Shown one piece after another: positions 11,872 to 23,537 of a stretch of 64,000 nucleotides of DNA. The translations under genes were made by a program, and so were the position numbers. Position 1 is the stretch's first letter. Every line of letters starts with the position of its first letter. The stretch is from positions 434,001-498,000 of the forward strand of contig OX596342.1 in the NCBI GenBank assembly GCA_951394405.1, in the 5' to 3' direction. Under the pieces are notes generated by a model. That model saw only the letters and a program-made list of their open reading frames with translations, did not search any database and was not told where the DNA came from. Source of the stretch: Coprinellus micaceus. Lineage: Eukaryota > Basidiomycota > Agaricomycetes > Agaricales > Psathyrellaceae.

Positions 11872-12728
11872 TCACAAATACACTAACCAAATAAAATATA
11901 GGAGAATGCTGGTGGTTGCCCCCAATGCAAAATCGAAACCTCTTCGACGAGACAGCCCACCCGATAAAGCTTCTGAGGATTCTGGGTTGAGTGCCCAGAC
12001 CTCCAGGCTCCCGCCCCGCCTTGCAATCATAACAGCCCATTCGCCGCCGGACTCTGGGAGCTGTGATACTTTAGTGGCCGTCGCGTCCAAAAACAGACCA
12101 AGGTCTGACTGATACGTTCCAGGCGCTGTCTTTGTGTCGAATCTTTCCGGCTCGACTTTGACTCTGCTCGTCTCTGTCTCTGCCTTGGCGGTTGGGCTCG
12201 ATCCCTCACCTCCACTCTGGCTAGAATGGGCTCGGACGGCTTGTGGCTTCTCAGGGTCACTATCTTGACTCTCTTCGAGTCCTTTGCCCTTCTCGTCTTG
12301 GGAGCTGTTGAGATTTGCCAGTGACACTGGAGAAAGTGTCTGCTGGGCTATGAGGGCTAATGCAGCCTAAAATTGATTATCAGGAGCTGCACTGAGGCGG
12401 GTCAGCTAACTGGACCCACCGCTGCCGCTGCCGCCACTGTTGGAACCATCTGGGCTGCCTGGGCTGGAATATGCAGGCTTGACCCTCCAAACCCGAAATT
12501 GCCCATAGACGACGCTGACTGCGCCTCAGGCACTCCTCCGTTCTCTGGTGCTGTCAACTGAGGTCCTTTACCTACACAAACGGCAGACTTTTTATGGCCT
12601 TCCATAAACCCACCGCATTTGGTGCAGCGGGGCTTTCGAAGAGCCGTGGCCTTGGTTCCTTGTGCGGCCGACAGCGAGTGGTCGTCCGTAGGTACGACCA
12701 GCGACGGTACCCCCGAGTTCTCCTCCAT
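11872..12728 (-). CDS. Small protein with CxxC...GHK zinc-binding motif and C-terminal membrane tail
   Basis: Two exons, 12728-12420 and 12366-11872, with a 53-nt intron (GTGGGT...TTTTAG), join in frame to 267 aa. Near residues 35-50 is RCTKCGGFMEGHKKSAVC, a Cys-x2-Cys...His...Cys pattern like the CxxCGxPMxGHK fingers seen in many basidiomycete proteins of unknown role. The middle is low complexity (poly-Ala, Pro, Ser, Glu). The last about 15 residues (TTSILLYFIWLVYL) form one hydrophobic segment at the extreme C-terminus, suggesting a tail-anchored membrane protein. A possible donor GTTAGT lies just before the stop, so a further exon cannot be excluded. It sits head to tail with the DUF6698 gene. 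Function unknown. Confidence 0.55.
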
Positions 12729-13193
12729 TTATGGTGGTGGTAGCTTTGTGGTGTACGACAGTGACGCGTAAAACGGCTTGAGGGCAACTGAGGGTGCTGC
12801 TTGAGTCACACACTGGGACCCAGGTCCTTTTGAACCAGGTCCACGTGAGCACGGTTGGGTTTTCTCCCGTAAAACTCAGTACCAGGTCTTCTCAACCGTG
12901 AGAGCTTCGACACCATCCCTATAAGATTAGTGCCCGTCTCAAGGAACTGTCATAACCCATAGTTCATTATGCTGCGATGAATCAAAGTGCCAAGTGTGTT
13001 GAACTTACGCGATCCGTCAATGTCGACGCAACGTTAGGCGCAAATTACTACAGCGTGACGACAACTGAAATGGACATTCATTCAGGATCTGGGGGAGTTA
13101 ATAATACTATCAGGGTGCCCTTAGAGCTACATCGAAAGAGTTCAAGTTGCTACTACTGAAGCTCGCGGGTAATATCCCTGTCCTCCTGTGGGT
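12729..13193. other. Intergenic region
   Basis: Between the 3' end of the DUF6698 gene and the start of the zinc-motif gene, both on the minus strand. It should contain the promoter of the latter; no distinctive element was seen. Confidence 0.4.
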
Positions 13194-14851
13194 CTAACTC
13201 GAAGATTCTGCACGGTCCAGGGGCTGTACCTGAGACTCGGAAGCCCTCGTACTTCCGACTGGCTCGGCATTAGGATTCGGGCGACTTTCGGAGAGAGGTG
13301 TGATTTCTCCACGTCGCAACGGCCTCCAAAGTCCCTCATCTATAAGCCGCCTCCGCTCCTTGATCTTGGCCATGACGGAGTCTCCATGAACAGAGCGAGC
13401 GTGATTGAGACGCGTAGGGAAGATTTGTCTGGTAACCATTCGTGTCAGGTGAAGCCGAACGCATTGAATAGACGTCGGAGGACACACCGGTTCCACCACT
13501 GAAGAAGCTCGGTAACCTCGACTGCCTCGCTTTCCTCCTCCAGTAAATTGATGACGAGAGTGTAGAAATATTCGGAGTCCGTCACAGTGTCGGTTCGCGA
13601 AAAGACGGCCGACGAGCTCAATGCAAATCGGACCTGTCCAGGCGTGTGGTGAGGCTATTGTCGTTGGTATGGGAGTTCGAAATGATACCGACTAGGGTTG
13701 CAATATAGGCAATAGAAGCAGGGGTTACTGATGTCATCCCGTGAATACGGGCGTTACTGGACCGCGTCGCTTTCCCGATATTACTATAAGCAGAGCTCGG
13801 AGATGTAAAGACATGCTTATAAGCCTGGGAGAGGGTTGTTAGTACTGTTCTCGCATGGAAATCGAGAATGGACGACCTTCAGCAACAACGAACTACGCAG
13901 TAGTCCGTCCCAAGGGTCCCCCGAATTGTATTTGTGGTCTTGATAAAGAAATCGTGGCCAAAGATCCCCTGAGGGTACGAGTTTGCCGCTTTGTAAGTCG
14001 CGGCGAATTCTGGAGGGCACTGGCGTGAGGTCTGGGCTGTGGATTTGAAGATAAATAGGATCTCACTTCTCGTCGCCCCAATCGAGGTTCACAGGGCAAA
14101 GCAGCTCTCCCGTCCTTTCATGATGAAAACCTCGGTCGGTCTTGACGTTCCTCTGAATTGGAGGATTAAGGTACTGCTTCTCGGGTGTGATCCAATCCAC
14201 AACCGCCGATTTCATAGACTTTGTATCGTCGGATCGCGCAGAGGATACCCCTTTTGTGATCTATCGAAGGACGTAGGAGTGAGGTTCAGCTAGAGGTAGG
14301 GGTTTCGGCAACGTACCATATCGGCCACATAATGAATATCATTATCAGAACCTGTGTTAAGCCGTTCCTCCAGACCGGGAGAAAGTGCCAGAAGGGCCCG
14401 GTACAACCTGTGCTCAGAGATTTCGCTGTATGATGAGAGAACCTCAGGAGGGATCGGTCAACGGTCTAGGTCCCCACACTTGCCTCGTAGTGAGATCTTC
14501 TTCCGTGATGCGACCCAGCTCTATCTGCATGGTCCTCGTCAGACCGTTCGTAATCAAAGTGCTGATCCGACAAAAGGTACGGATTGTCCTGCCAAAATTC
14601 CGCCCATGGCCCACAAGAGGATCTGCTTTAGTACTGTCCGGAGGAGAGGAACGCGACGTAAGAGGGTGATCTCTAATATATGCAAGTGGATGGGATAAGA
14701 AAAGGGAGTAAATCACGCACTATTTCTGTCGGGGGCCCCATCCCAGGGCGTACTGGGGATCGTTCGAGGGACGCTTGAGAGAAGGAGCGCCGTCCGACTG
14801 AGGGCGGCGGTTTTCCTTGCCGGCACCACCGGCTCGGGCACCGTCGACCAT
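13194..14851 (-). CDS. DUF6698 family protein
   Basis: A member of the basidiomycete DUF6698 family (function unknown, many copies per genome in Agaricomycetes). Eight exons join in frame to 416 aa: 14851-14721, 14633-14480, 14442-14317, 14260-14067, 14009-13877, 13824-13693, 13633-13488, 13428-13194. Family blocks appear in order: GRNFGRTIRTFCR, ISEHRLYRALLALSPGLEE, ARSDDTKSMKSAVVDWI, RGFHHERTGELLCPVNLDW, PSGDLWPRFLYQDHKY, DPWDGLLRSSLLLK, AYKHVFTSPSSA, ARIHGM, VRFALSSSAVFSRTDT, LLQWWNRQIFP and VMAKIKERR. The intron after exon 2 is only 37 nt, and the donor before the VRFALSSS exon is GTCGGT, so these two junctions are weaker. No stop or frameshift is needed, so the gene looks intact. Confidence 0.82.
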
Positions 14852-15605
14852 GGCGATGCAAAAGAGCGGTGACCGTAATCGAGCTATCGAAGGTAAGTAG
14901 TAAGCAGTGTTTTCACAAGGAGAGGAGTGAGGGGGTGTTCGAGGTGTCTTACTGACGGTTTCGACTTGCAGGACCGAAAGTCATGCGATTTAAACCCTTT
15001 TCAAGTTGAGGGCTATGGCTGTGGTGCTTCAATTTACCGTAATCTGGAAATACAGCTATGTCGAAATCGGGTTGAAGTAGCAGGCAGTGCGGGCGGTGAT
15101 GACGCGAAGTGATTGACCTTTCTCAAGGTAGTACTATCAATGGGGTGGTACGGCTAAGTAGGTTAACTAGGGTCTTAATTAGATGTCATTGCTAGAGGAC
15201 TCAAATAATACTTTACGTGCTTAGTCCTTGCTCAGGAAGAAATCTCAGAGCCTGGCAGGGTGAGATCCGGTGTTAGGTCGGAGGTAGATCAATCAAGGCT
15301 ATCCTAGAAGCACAGCACGCCGCACCTGCATGGGGAAGATTAGGCCACGGAGAGGAGAGGAATCGTCCACTGGATGAACGGAATGCGATCTTCGCGGGGT
15401 GACGCGACGATTTTGCGTCATGCCTCTGCACGATGATGCCGCCCAGGACGAAGCGAAAACCGATGAGTGTACGTCGAGAACCTGGCACGAGAGGATGAGA
15501 TCAAGTCCGAAGCAAAGGGGTCCATGAGGAATATATCATACCTTCTACCTGATCCTGGCCCCTGCTTTTCCCCTACTAAGCTACGCACGGGCGCGATCAC
15601 AGAAC

Positions 15606-15840
15606 GCGTAAGTCGAGACCACTTCTTGAAGTTATCAATGAATGCCACAGTTGAGTCACCGGTGGAGAGGCACGGGGGATTATGTTGCCAACCGAGTCGC
15701 TGAACTCCCCTTCGGAAGCAAAGTCCAACATCTGGCCAATCCACGTATTGAGAGCACACGGGAAGGTGTGGTTCATAGGGTGGCATGGAACAGCATGGAG
15801 CGGCAGTTGACACAGGCGAAGAGAGGGGGGAACATTGAAC
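15606..15840 (-). other. Coding-like exon of an unrecognised gene
   Basis: One minus-strand frame reads NHTFPCALNTWIGQMLDFAS followed by EGEFSDSVGNIIPRASPPVT and ends RSGLDLRVL before a possible donor (GTGATC). Its balanced amino-acid composition contrasts with the other frames, suggesting a real exon. No family was recognised. It may belong with the fragments at 16.2-16.5 kb, but no in-frame joins were verified. Confidence 0.35.
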
Positions 15841-16219
15841 GCCGGGACTTCGGGTATTCAAGGATATCACAAGTGTGACCGCGATCGCGACGAAACGGTG
15901 GATGAATGACCCTATGACTCTTGAGTCTCGTTGCGTTATGAACGGCGGCCGAGCCAGTCGTCGATGGAGGGTTTAGTGTATGTGTAGCCCCCTCGGTCTA
16001 TTCATTCCGGTAGATTGGCTGTGGAGCGGTGGGTCAGCACGAGACAAAACAGAAAGGTTGGGAGCAGTTGCCTTTCCTGGTTCTCACTCACTCCATCTGC
16101 TTGTAGAACTGGCTCTGTAACGCGCCCGTGGGGACTTTGGTCATCCCCTCGACGTCCCTTCCATTCGTAAGACTCGATCCCGTCTCCAGTACGAGCGTTT
16201 GTCAACGCCGTGCTAGATC

Positions 16220-16317
16220 ACCCACCGAACAACCGAGGTGAGGCCTCGAAGGGCACGTAGCTCAGGAAAGGTGAGCATGGGATCGTACAAGGGGTCGTAG
16301 TATGTTGTGGCCCTCAT
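16220..16317 (-). other. Coding-like exon of an unrecognised gene
   Basis: Follows an acceptor (CTAACGTAACTTTCAG) and reads MRATTYYDPLYDPMLTFPEL then RALRGLTSVVRW before a possible donor (GTGATC). The acceptor with a good branch-like CTAAC and the open frame suggest a real exon. Family not recognised. Confidence 0.35.
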
Positions 16318-16397
16318 CTGAAAGTTACGTTAGCTAAAATAAACAGGAGACTGCATAATGAGAATGACAATGGGCTAGATACTCGCTTTTCACCCTA

Positions 16398-16547
16398 ATA
16401 TATAGATAGAGCCCCATTACCGAGGCCCCCAGACACGCCCCCCATGATTTTGGGCGATAAGGGAACGACGACGAGGTAAGGTCCGCGCTGGCGCTTTGTC
16501 TCGATGAGGAGAGATGACCGACGTTCGTTTCTGTGGTGTGCAATATC
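16398..16547 (-). pseudogene. SNF2-like helicase fragment
   Basis: After an acceptor (TTTGCAG) the frame reads DIAHHRNERRSSLLIETKRQ followed by RGPYLVVVPLS. This resembles the segment between motifs I and Ia of SNF2/STH1-type remodelling ATPases, which usually reads like RGPYLVIVPLS. The expected motif I (GxGKT) immediately upstream and the continuation after PLS are absent, and the frame ends at a TAG at 16398. It is interpreted as a relic or captured exon. The match rests on about a dozen residues, so chance resemblance cannot be excluded. Confidence 0.35.
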
Positions 16548-17762
16548 CTGCAAAGAGATCAGCACCTCGCCCTGGTATGACTAGCTGGATTCGGCGCACC
16601 ATTTCGTCTGTACAAATATCCTTAAGGGTCCTGTTGAAGAAGTCAACCAATCAGGCTACCAGTATCAACTGCTAAACGCTATCGGCCTGGTGATCGCTCA
16701 CAGGGCCACCGAGCACAATACTTGGTTGCCCGACTGTTGGTTTGATACGACGAGCGATCGCGTGGCAAGCAGCCCCAGACTCCCTGTTCCCATCGTCCTC
16801 GTCTCCGTTGAGGGCACCAAAGATAACTTCATGCCAAGTTATCAAATATAGTGCTGACTCTGCTTACTGGGGAACGGCGGCGTTGGCGAGACTCGAAGCG
16901 ACCGTTGGTGTGCTGGAGCGGGTGTCGTATGGGTGTCTTTGTGGTGTCGTACGCTGATTCGTCGTCTGCGTGGAGAGTGCGGGAGACGCACATTCGCGGG
17001 CCTCTCGATACGCTTCTGATCTTCCCTCTACACAACAAGTTGAACGTGGGATGGGCTCGCGCTTGCGGTCGGCATTCGAACTTCGTCACTCATCTCCTGC
17101 CCCTCAGTCCAGGAATACATACATAGATAAACTTATAACGCGAGAGCATGCGTGAATTTGCATGCTAGCAATCCGACCTGAGTGCGAACTCTCTGCAGTT
17201 ACAAATCACAGTGAGTCCACAATTCGAGGGTTCGGGGGTACGTACGAATCTCTCTTCGGGACGGCTACTAGCCATTGTCAAACGGTGAATAGTAGGGCTG
17301 AGTAGGCCGGTTTGGGTCCGCGATGGAGATAGCCCAGGAGACGAGGATCTGGTGGTGGGAGCGGGTTGGAAGGCTGGAGCATCGATTTTGAATACTAACA
17401 TTGTCGAGGCGACGCGCACTGGAGGGGAGAGAAGGGATGCGAGACGTAGTGTGATCGCGAGCCCGTTGACCGGAGCGGTGTTCTTGGAAAGATGCGGCAC
17501 ACGTTGAGTACCCCCTGAGCGTTGCTGAAGGGACGAGTAAATAGAGGGAGAGGATAAGGTGGGAGTAAACGGGGTGGGGGTCGCCGTGACCGCCGAACGG
17601 TGTTCGCAAGAATAGGAAATCGAGTCGACTGCGCTGCAATTGGCTACTCTAGTCACAAGGTTCACGAGTCCAAGTCCATCATTGCTACACTGGCAAACGC
17701 GCACTGCGAAAGTCCGGTCCAGAAAGTGCACCACAGCCGGGAAGTGCAGGATGACACAGTAG

Positions 17763-17905
17763 ATATGTACACCAAGAAGTCGGGCGAGGAAAGGCGAAGA
17801 CCCACGTCTACGTCTACTATATATGCACCAAGAAATCGGGTCGGAGAAAGGCAAAAGTCCACATACATATGTACAACGAGAAATCAGGGCAGGGAATGTC
17901 CAGTA
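17763..17905. repeat. Three degenerate tandem copies of a ~50-bp sequence
   Basis: Units begin at 17763 (ATATGTACACCAAGAAGTCG), 17821 (ATATGCACCAAGAAATCGGG) and 17867 (ATATGTACAACGAGAAATCA). Spacings are 58 and 46 bp. The array lies just beyond the stop codon of the minus-strand gene at 17982, in its likely 3' untranslated region. Confidence 0.6.
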
Positions 17906-17981
17906 GTAAGTATCCGTCGTCGAGCCCATCGGGAACTGTCCTGCCATTCTTTCATGATTGTCCAACGCACTCCGCTAACCC

Positions 17982-20428
17982 CTAGTCAATATCATCATGG
18001 GCTGCACTGGGGAATTCGGGAAGACCACGGTCTCCCCAGGGGCTCCCATATATTCTGGGCCACGGAATGGAAATGCCAGCGACAGTGGCTTCGACCGCGG
18101 AGCGAAGGGCAGCCCAAATGATTGTCGACGCCCGGGAGAACACGCCGGAGTAGTAGCCGTATGCGTCGATAAGAACAATGTTGTCGATAACCAAGTCGCC
18201 CCGCCAGGCCGGGTGGGTGCAGATCCCATGTCTAGCCGCAAGGTCGGCGTGAAGCTCGCAATCAGTACCGACGTTCGGAACCTTGATAGGCTTGTAGCGA
18301 CACTTGAATGCAGGTATATCCGGCCGAATGTCGTCGAACGCCAGACGTGTGTAGATCTTGTCGATGAGCAAGCCGGTCCTCGAGTAGTCGTCTCGGAGAA
18401 CTCTGGCCCCGTGATCTTGAATAGAATATTCACGCTTCAAGTCCAGCGTCTCCTGCTGCAAACGACGCACATCAGAGAGCCTGATGATTCTCCCGGTTTC
18501 GTCACGCATGAAGGGCTCGTTGATAGCCTCGTGCATCGAGGGTGAAGGGACGGAGGGAGATGATCCAGATGAGAAGTTCCCTGGCGTTCCAAACGACTGA
18601 CCGAAACCGCGTCGTCGAACAGGGCGATTCGGTTCAAGCGGGAGGGTTGGCGAGAGGGAAAAGCCGTCGTTATCTCCACCATATAACATGTTTGCGACTT
18701 CTGGGGACCGGTCAAACGGACTCTGCGGACCGGAGCCAAACGCGGGCACTCGGGCACGGGTAAGATTCGATGGGCTCTGAGGAGCAGAGAAGGACGCTTG
18801 TGCGGGATAGTTGGGTTGGGAGGCACTCTGGGGACCCGAGGTGGCTCCTGGCGGTCCGTGATAGTTGTAGGGGGAGGGATTCTGAGGACCCGAGGCTGCG
18901 GGATGGCGAGTCGAAGCATTCATCGAGGAGGGGACTGGACGGTCGGCGTTTCTCGTCAACATACCACCCCAATGTCGTGGATCTTGAGACTGGACGACAT
19001 CCAATGGTTCGAACTCGTCAGAGATTGCAGACGCGATCGTAATGGGGGGCTAGAAAAAATTAGAAAGGCGGATTTCGAATCAAGTCAAAGTCACGTACCT
19101 CTGGTCCTGATGAATTGAGCGGGGAAGGTGAGAACGGTGGGTAAAAGGTCTGGTGACCCGGGCTTTCGAATCTGGGACTCGACACAGCCGGCGAGGAGCT
19201 TTGGTGTGTTTGGTGTGCAGGAGATGAGGCATTCGAGTAATGACCGGGATTCCCAGACAGAAGAGACGGTGAAACGAGGGCTCCTTCGGTTCGGTCGTGG
19301 TAAGGAGGCGGCGGGGATGCGTGAAGCTGATGCCCAGCCTCGCTCGAGTCTGGAGATGGCACGGCGCGCTGCTGTCCCACATCGCTTTCTATCTGGGGCA
19401 AATGAGAGGCCTGGGAGGCGGAGTGGGTAGGGACGTGTCCTCCAGAAGGAATTGTCGCTAGAGACGACGAATGCGTGGCTTGAGGGGTGGGAGGAACTTG
19501 CGCGGGAATGTGCGATGATTGAGTCGACGTCGCTTGAGCAAAGAAAGCTTGCGCAGGGAGGTCAGAGGCGGCCTCAGGGTGAGTCGAGGGTTGCGCTGGA
19601 AGTGCCTGCGCTTGCACATGGGGAGCTGGGGCTCGTTCGGGGGGAGGGGCTGCGTGAGCTGATTGCGAGGTTGTCGTCGCATCCCGCGGGCCCTTGCGAG
19701 GTGCGAGTGGGAGAGGACGAGGGAACTGTTTCTGGACCTCTTCGGGTTCAGGCTCTGACCGGGCGGTTGACGCAGTTGGGACTGTTGACGCGGTAGGGAC
19801 TGTTGACGCGGTTGGAACTACTGGCGCGGTTGGGGGTATATATTGCTACGAGTTTCGTGTCAGTACTCGTCGAATAGAAGCGTGATAAGTGAAACATTAC
19901 CGTGACGTTGGCGTGGACCGTCTCATCCTCGTCCGTATATTCAAGTTCCAAGTCGCTTCCACCGTCATCGTTGATAGATCCAAATCCTCCTGGAGCCTGG
20001 AGCGGTGTAGAGAGCGTGGCGAACGGAGCCGGCGTGTAGCCAGTTACTTGGGGAGGTGGCGAAGCGACATGTGGCCGTCGGCGAACTTGGAGTGGTGGAC
20101 GCCCACCCAGGGGCTGTGCACCTTCTTGATGGCGGTCGCGTTGCATCAGGGTCCGCCGGACACGTGGAATAGCGACTCGAGAAGGGGAGATGGCCGCCGG
20201 CAATGGGTCTTCTGGGGCTTTGTGTTCGAACGCGACCCCAACTGCAGGCAGCTATCCAGAAGAAGGTTTGTCCCTCTCTTTTATCTGAGTACCTCTCATT
20301 TAAACTTTGCGCCCCTTACTCAAGTGCCCTGTGCATAGAAACCCAATCGCCTTGCAGTTGCCAGTGCGAGGACGATGGGCGACGCCCATCGTCCTCTGCG
20401 TCATCTCGTTCAGGGTCAAGGTCGCCAT
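17982..20428 (-). CDS. Pro/Ser/Gln-rich protein of unknown function, 754 aa
   Basis: Four exons join in frame: 20428-20320, 20241-19901, 19845-19099, 19049-17982, with introns of 78, 55, 49 nt; donors are GTAAGG, GTAATG and GTACGT. The predicted protein is 754 aa. The first two thirds are low complexity, rich in Pro, Ser, Gln and His, with a short TASTVP repeat. The C-terminal 210 or so residues are ordered and begin DVRRLQQETLDLKREYSIQD, with a conserved-looking core containing DIRPDIPAFKCRYKPIKVPN and HPAWRGDLVIDNIVLID. No known domain was recognised. ATG at 20428 was chosen because the exon-1 donor matches consensus and keeps phase. It could be a nuclear or cytoskeletal scaffold, but nothing in the sequence proves a role. 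Confidence 0.65.
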
Positions 20429-22885
20429 GATGCAGCCAAATCGGGACGTTCATTTAACATTTTGGGCTATCAAAATTCCAACCCAAGTCCCTCCACCGTG
20501 GAGTTGCTCAAAGCCGCGCCCGTAGCGAACGGACTGCCCCAGATTGCGCACCAGGCAGCGACCACCTGACCGTCCCCGAGTACTCTCAACCCTGGTCCTG
20601 TTCTTAAAGAGGACATCCTTTTGTTCTCAAATGAATTCGACACTGCCTCGAGTTCCACGCAGAGCATTGAGTACATCCATAAAAATACAAAATTGTGATA
20701 TGCATCACGCCCATTCCGATGAAACTCTTGAGATTCTCGTCATGGTCAGTCGTCCTCTTTGGCCTTTCCTAAAGCCTCGTTGAGCTGCTCAATCTGCGCA
20801 GCTTCCAATAACAAAGATCCTTCTTGTTCAAAGCACATCATGAACTTAAGACGACCGAAATCGGTGGCCGATGTTTCCGCAGGGCAAGGTTCTCCAGGTT
20901 CGTAACACGGGGATTTAAGTTACTCGCGTTGTTATGATGGCCAGCATAGCCTTCGAGGCTTCTGGTGGGTTCATCGCCTTCTCGGACCAAGCACGGCTTG
21001 AGGGACAACAGCAGGGGAGCCCAACCATCCTGAAGAGGAGAGCCTGCCGCAACCAGCTCCGTTTGTTTTCATCCAGGTTCTTCCAGGTAGTCGGCGATAT
21101 TTTTCAATAACATACCACAATAAAATTGCAGTGTTTCAATGACTGGCCCCTGCTACTAATCCGCATAATATAGATATGATAAACCGTAGTAGCCGCCGGC
21201 TTTACCGTAACAGTGCCTAGGTTTCGTAGCGCCGTGCGGTGTGTGGGGCTTTCGGCGGGACCTACGATCACCCTGGCGCCGAAAGCAGGCGTCTGTACCA
21301 TGTGGCGTTGCGTTTCGCGTTAAGCGCCCATGCAGGGTCTCTGATCGGAGACTGCAGCTGAACGCGTGACACGCCCGATGATTGAGGCAAGACTCGTCCG
21401 AGGAGCCATGGGCTTTCAAAGCTCATCAAACTTGGGCTCGCCATGTGAACTCACAGCCTTGCGCTTGCCCCTTGGCTGGTCATTGTCTTCAAGTTACCCT
21501 CAGGGCTGGTTAGTTCGAGTCACTGGTCACATTCCGTGGAATGTAATATGCTAGGTCCGCCACGTCGGCTCTTCTTCGCTCCGCGAAGAGAATCCTAGTT
21601 CTCATAGCTGAAGCTACATCCAAGTTTTGAAGGTCATTTCTCATTCAGTACGCTGAGATCGTATCTACAGACAAAATTATCGAGTCAACAATATTCACTG
21701 AGGCGGCTACAGCCACCTCAGAAGGACCACGGCAAGGAGCCACACACAATTGGGCGACAATGAACCGGTGCAATGGCGGTCAACTGGTCACTTGTTCACC
21801 TCGACTCGTGCTGCCGTTTGATGGCCATACTACGGCTCGTACTCGTACGCCTGTGCCACTCGCGCGCGCTTGCAAGGGCTCTTTGCCAGCGTCAAAAGAG
21901 TTTCTAGTCCAAATCAAACCCCAATATTTATGTATAAATATGGAGAGTATACATAGTAGAGTCTGTACATCCGCTTTTGAGGTGAACCGACGAAATGAGA
22001 GCGAGATATTCCGACATTGGTCGCACTCGCGCCTGCTCTAGGGGGTTTTTCTTTCTATTTGGTTGTATTTACGGGCTTTTCCCAACCCCCATCCCCTCAC
22101 GTGCACGAAACTTGAAGACAGTCGCTTCGCTCCGCAATGAGAGAAGTCGAAGTCTCGTGGTCGGGCCTCTCCTGGCTCTGAGGAGCGAGCAGGAGAGCGC
22201 TCATTCACTAGCTCACGCCGCTCACTGTGAAGTCTTGTGGTTCGTATCCATATCTACCACTTGGGTACCGCCGATTAAGCTAGCTCGTTCAACCGGGTTT
22301 GTGGGCTTTAGGCCTTTCCTGGCCAGGGTGCTATGCCCCGTGCAGGGGAACTGGTCCAAGGTGCCTTGGATTTGGCATCGTCTCGGTAGTCTCACATCAA
22401 ATGCCACCACACGGCGATGGGCCGTCTTGAATCGGTGCCACCCAGGCCCAGTGGTAAGATGCGGTGACAACGGTCGGCCATGACACAGTCTTCCGGCCGA
22501 ACAAGATAAAATATTAAGGCAAGGGGGTCATTGGCCATGGCAGTGGATCAAGGCGGAGTAGTAAAGTATTCACGGCAGTGAGAAATTTGATCCTCAGTTT
22601 AGTGGGAACTAGGAATTGTCCTGAGATGCTCAGAATTAATGGGGCCGATAAGAAGGGCATTCTAGGTCCGAGCAAGTGGAATGGAGAGGGTGTTGGCCGC
22701 AGCGTGGGATTGGCACAGGAGGTCACTTATAAGCACACGTCATGCGACTCGACGTGCCACACGGCTCACACGCTGGTCTCCTCTCACCACCTTGCCTTCA
22801 GTGCCTACGCTCAAGCCTGTATCACTAATCTGCGCTCTCGATGTTTGAAAACGCTCCCCAGCTTGGTGCCGGGGACCCCCCCTTC
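20429..22885. other. Gene-poor stretch
   Basis: About 2.4 kb without a recognisable gene on either strand. A short perfect hairpin (CTTCGC-TCC-GCGAAG) sits near 21574-21588. Nothing else is supported. Confidence 0.4.
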
Positions 22886-23537
22886 ATGATGAACCAGAGT
22901 CAATTGTATGTGTTCAAGTTTGATTTGGGTCATCCCCCTTTCAGGCTCAGAAGATCCCTGGCTTGAGAGATTCCGCACTTTGATATGGCTAACTCTCTCT
23001 CTCTGTTACTCCTCTTGCCTCTGTGTAGGTCTCTGACCTCGACCTTGCCCAATATCAACCCAAAGCCGAGTACCAGGTCCCTCCCTCGCCTGGTAACCAC
23101 GTTTGGATCCGCACCCTGCACACCACCTCCGGCGTCCAATACTTCTCAAGCGGTGCCCCCCTTCTCCTTTGACCGTGTCGCAGCCGCGATATGGACCTAC
23201 CGTATTGCCTTACTCAATTTCGAAAACTCGAGCCCCGAGGAGAAGGGGCCGAACGGGAGGGCGTTGGACCAGTCTGTGGAAACACTACAACAGATATTCG
23301 ACTCATACAACCAACTTACTAAGCTGACACGCCAGCTAGTTGGTGTCTTCCTCAAGGAGCTCTATTTCGAAAGTCGGTCAATTCCTACGGTGACTATGGG
23401 GACACTGACTAAGATTAGGTGCAGGCACCAAGGGGAAGCGTGTGGCTGAGGGATCTCAGAGTGCAGAACCAAGAGGGACGTCTCCCGACACCCCAAGTCA
23501 CAACAACGGCGTCAGTGGGGTTGATAACGGGGAGTAG
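22886..23537 (+). pseudogene. Unknown gene, probably frameshifted at a C run
   Basis: Coding exons lie at about 23029-23372 and 23419-23537 (intron GTCGGT...GATTAG), and a possible short 5' exon starts at ATG 22886. The second half is clearly coding: FDRVAAAIWTYRIALLNFEN, SSPEEKGPNGRALDQSVETL and LTRQLVGVFLKELYFE, then a polar tail ending VDNGE. Upstream, the more protein-like frame reads DLAQYQPKAEYQVPPSPGNH then VWIRTLHTTSGVQYFSSGAP and runs into a stop. It differs by one base from the downstream frame, with the switch at a run of six C near 23156-23161. Removing one C would join them. The alternative is that the Ser/Thr/Pro-rich second frame is real, in which case no frameshift exists. Family not recognised. 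Confidence 0.45.

Larger units (their letters stand above)
14852..17981. other. Stretch with scattered minus-strand coding fragments
   Basis: No complete gene could be built. Three coding-like pieces on the minus strand are listed separately (about 15606-15840, 16220-16317 and 16398-16547). A degenerate repeat occupies 17763-17905. The rest shows only short unlinked frames. Confidence 0.4.

Noticed and set aside
17165..17965. 266-codon open frame on the minus strand downstream of the 754-aa gene
   Set aside because: It follows the natural stop of that gene, includes the degenerate repeat, and has the irregular composition of non-coding sequence. No splice signals link it to a gene.
21500..21515. 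GTTCGAGTC resembling a tRNA B box
   Set aside because: No matching A box, acceptor stem or cloverleaf could be drawn around it.
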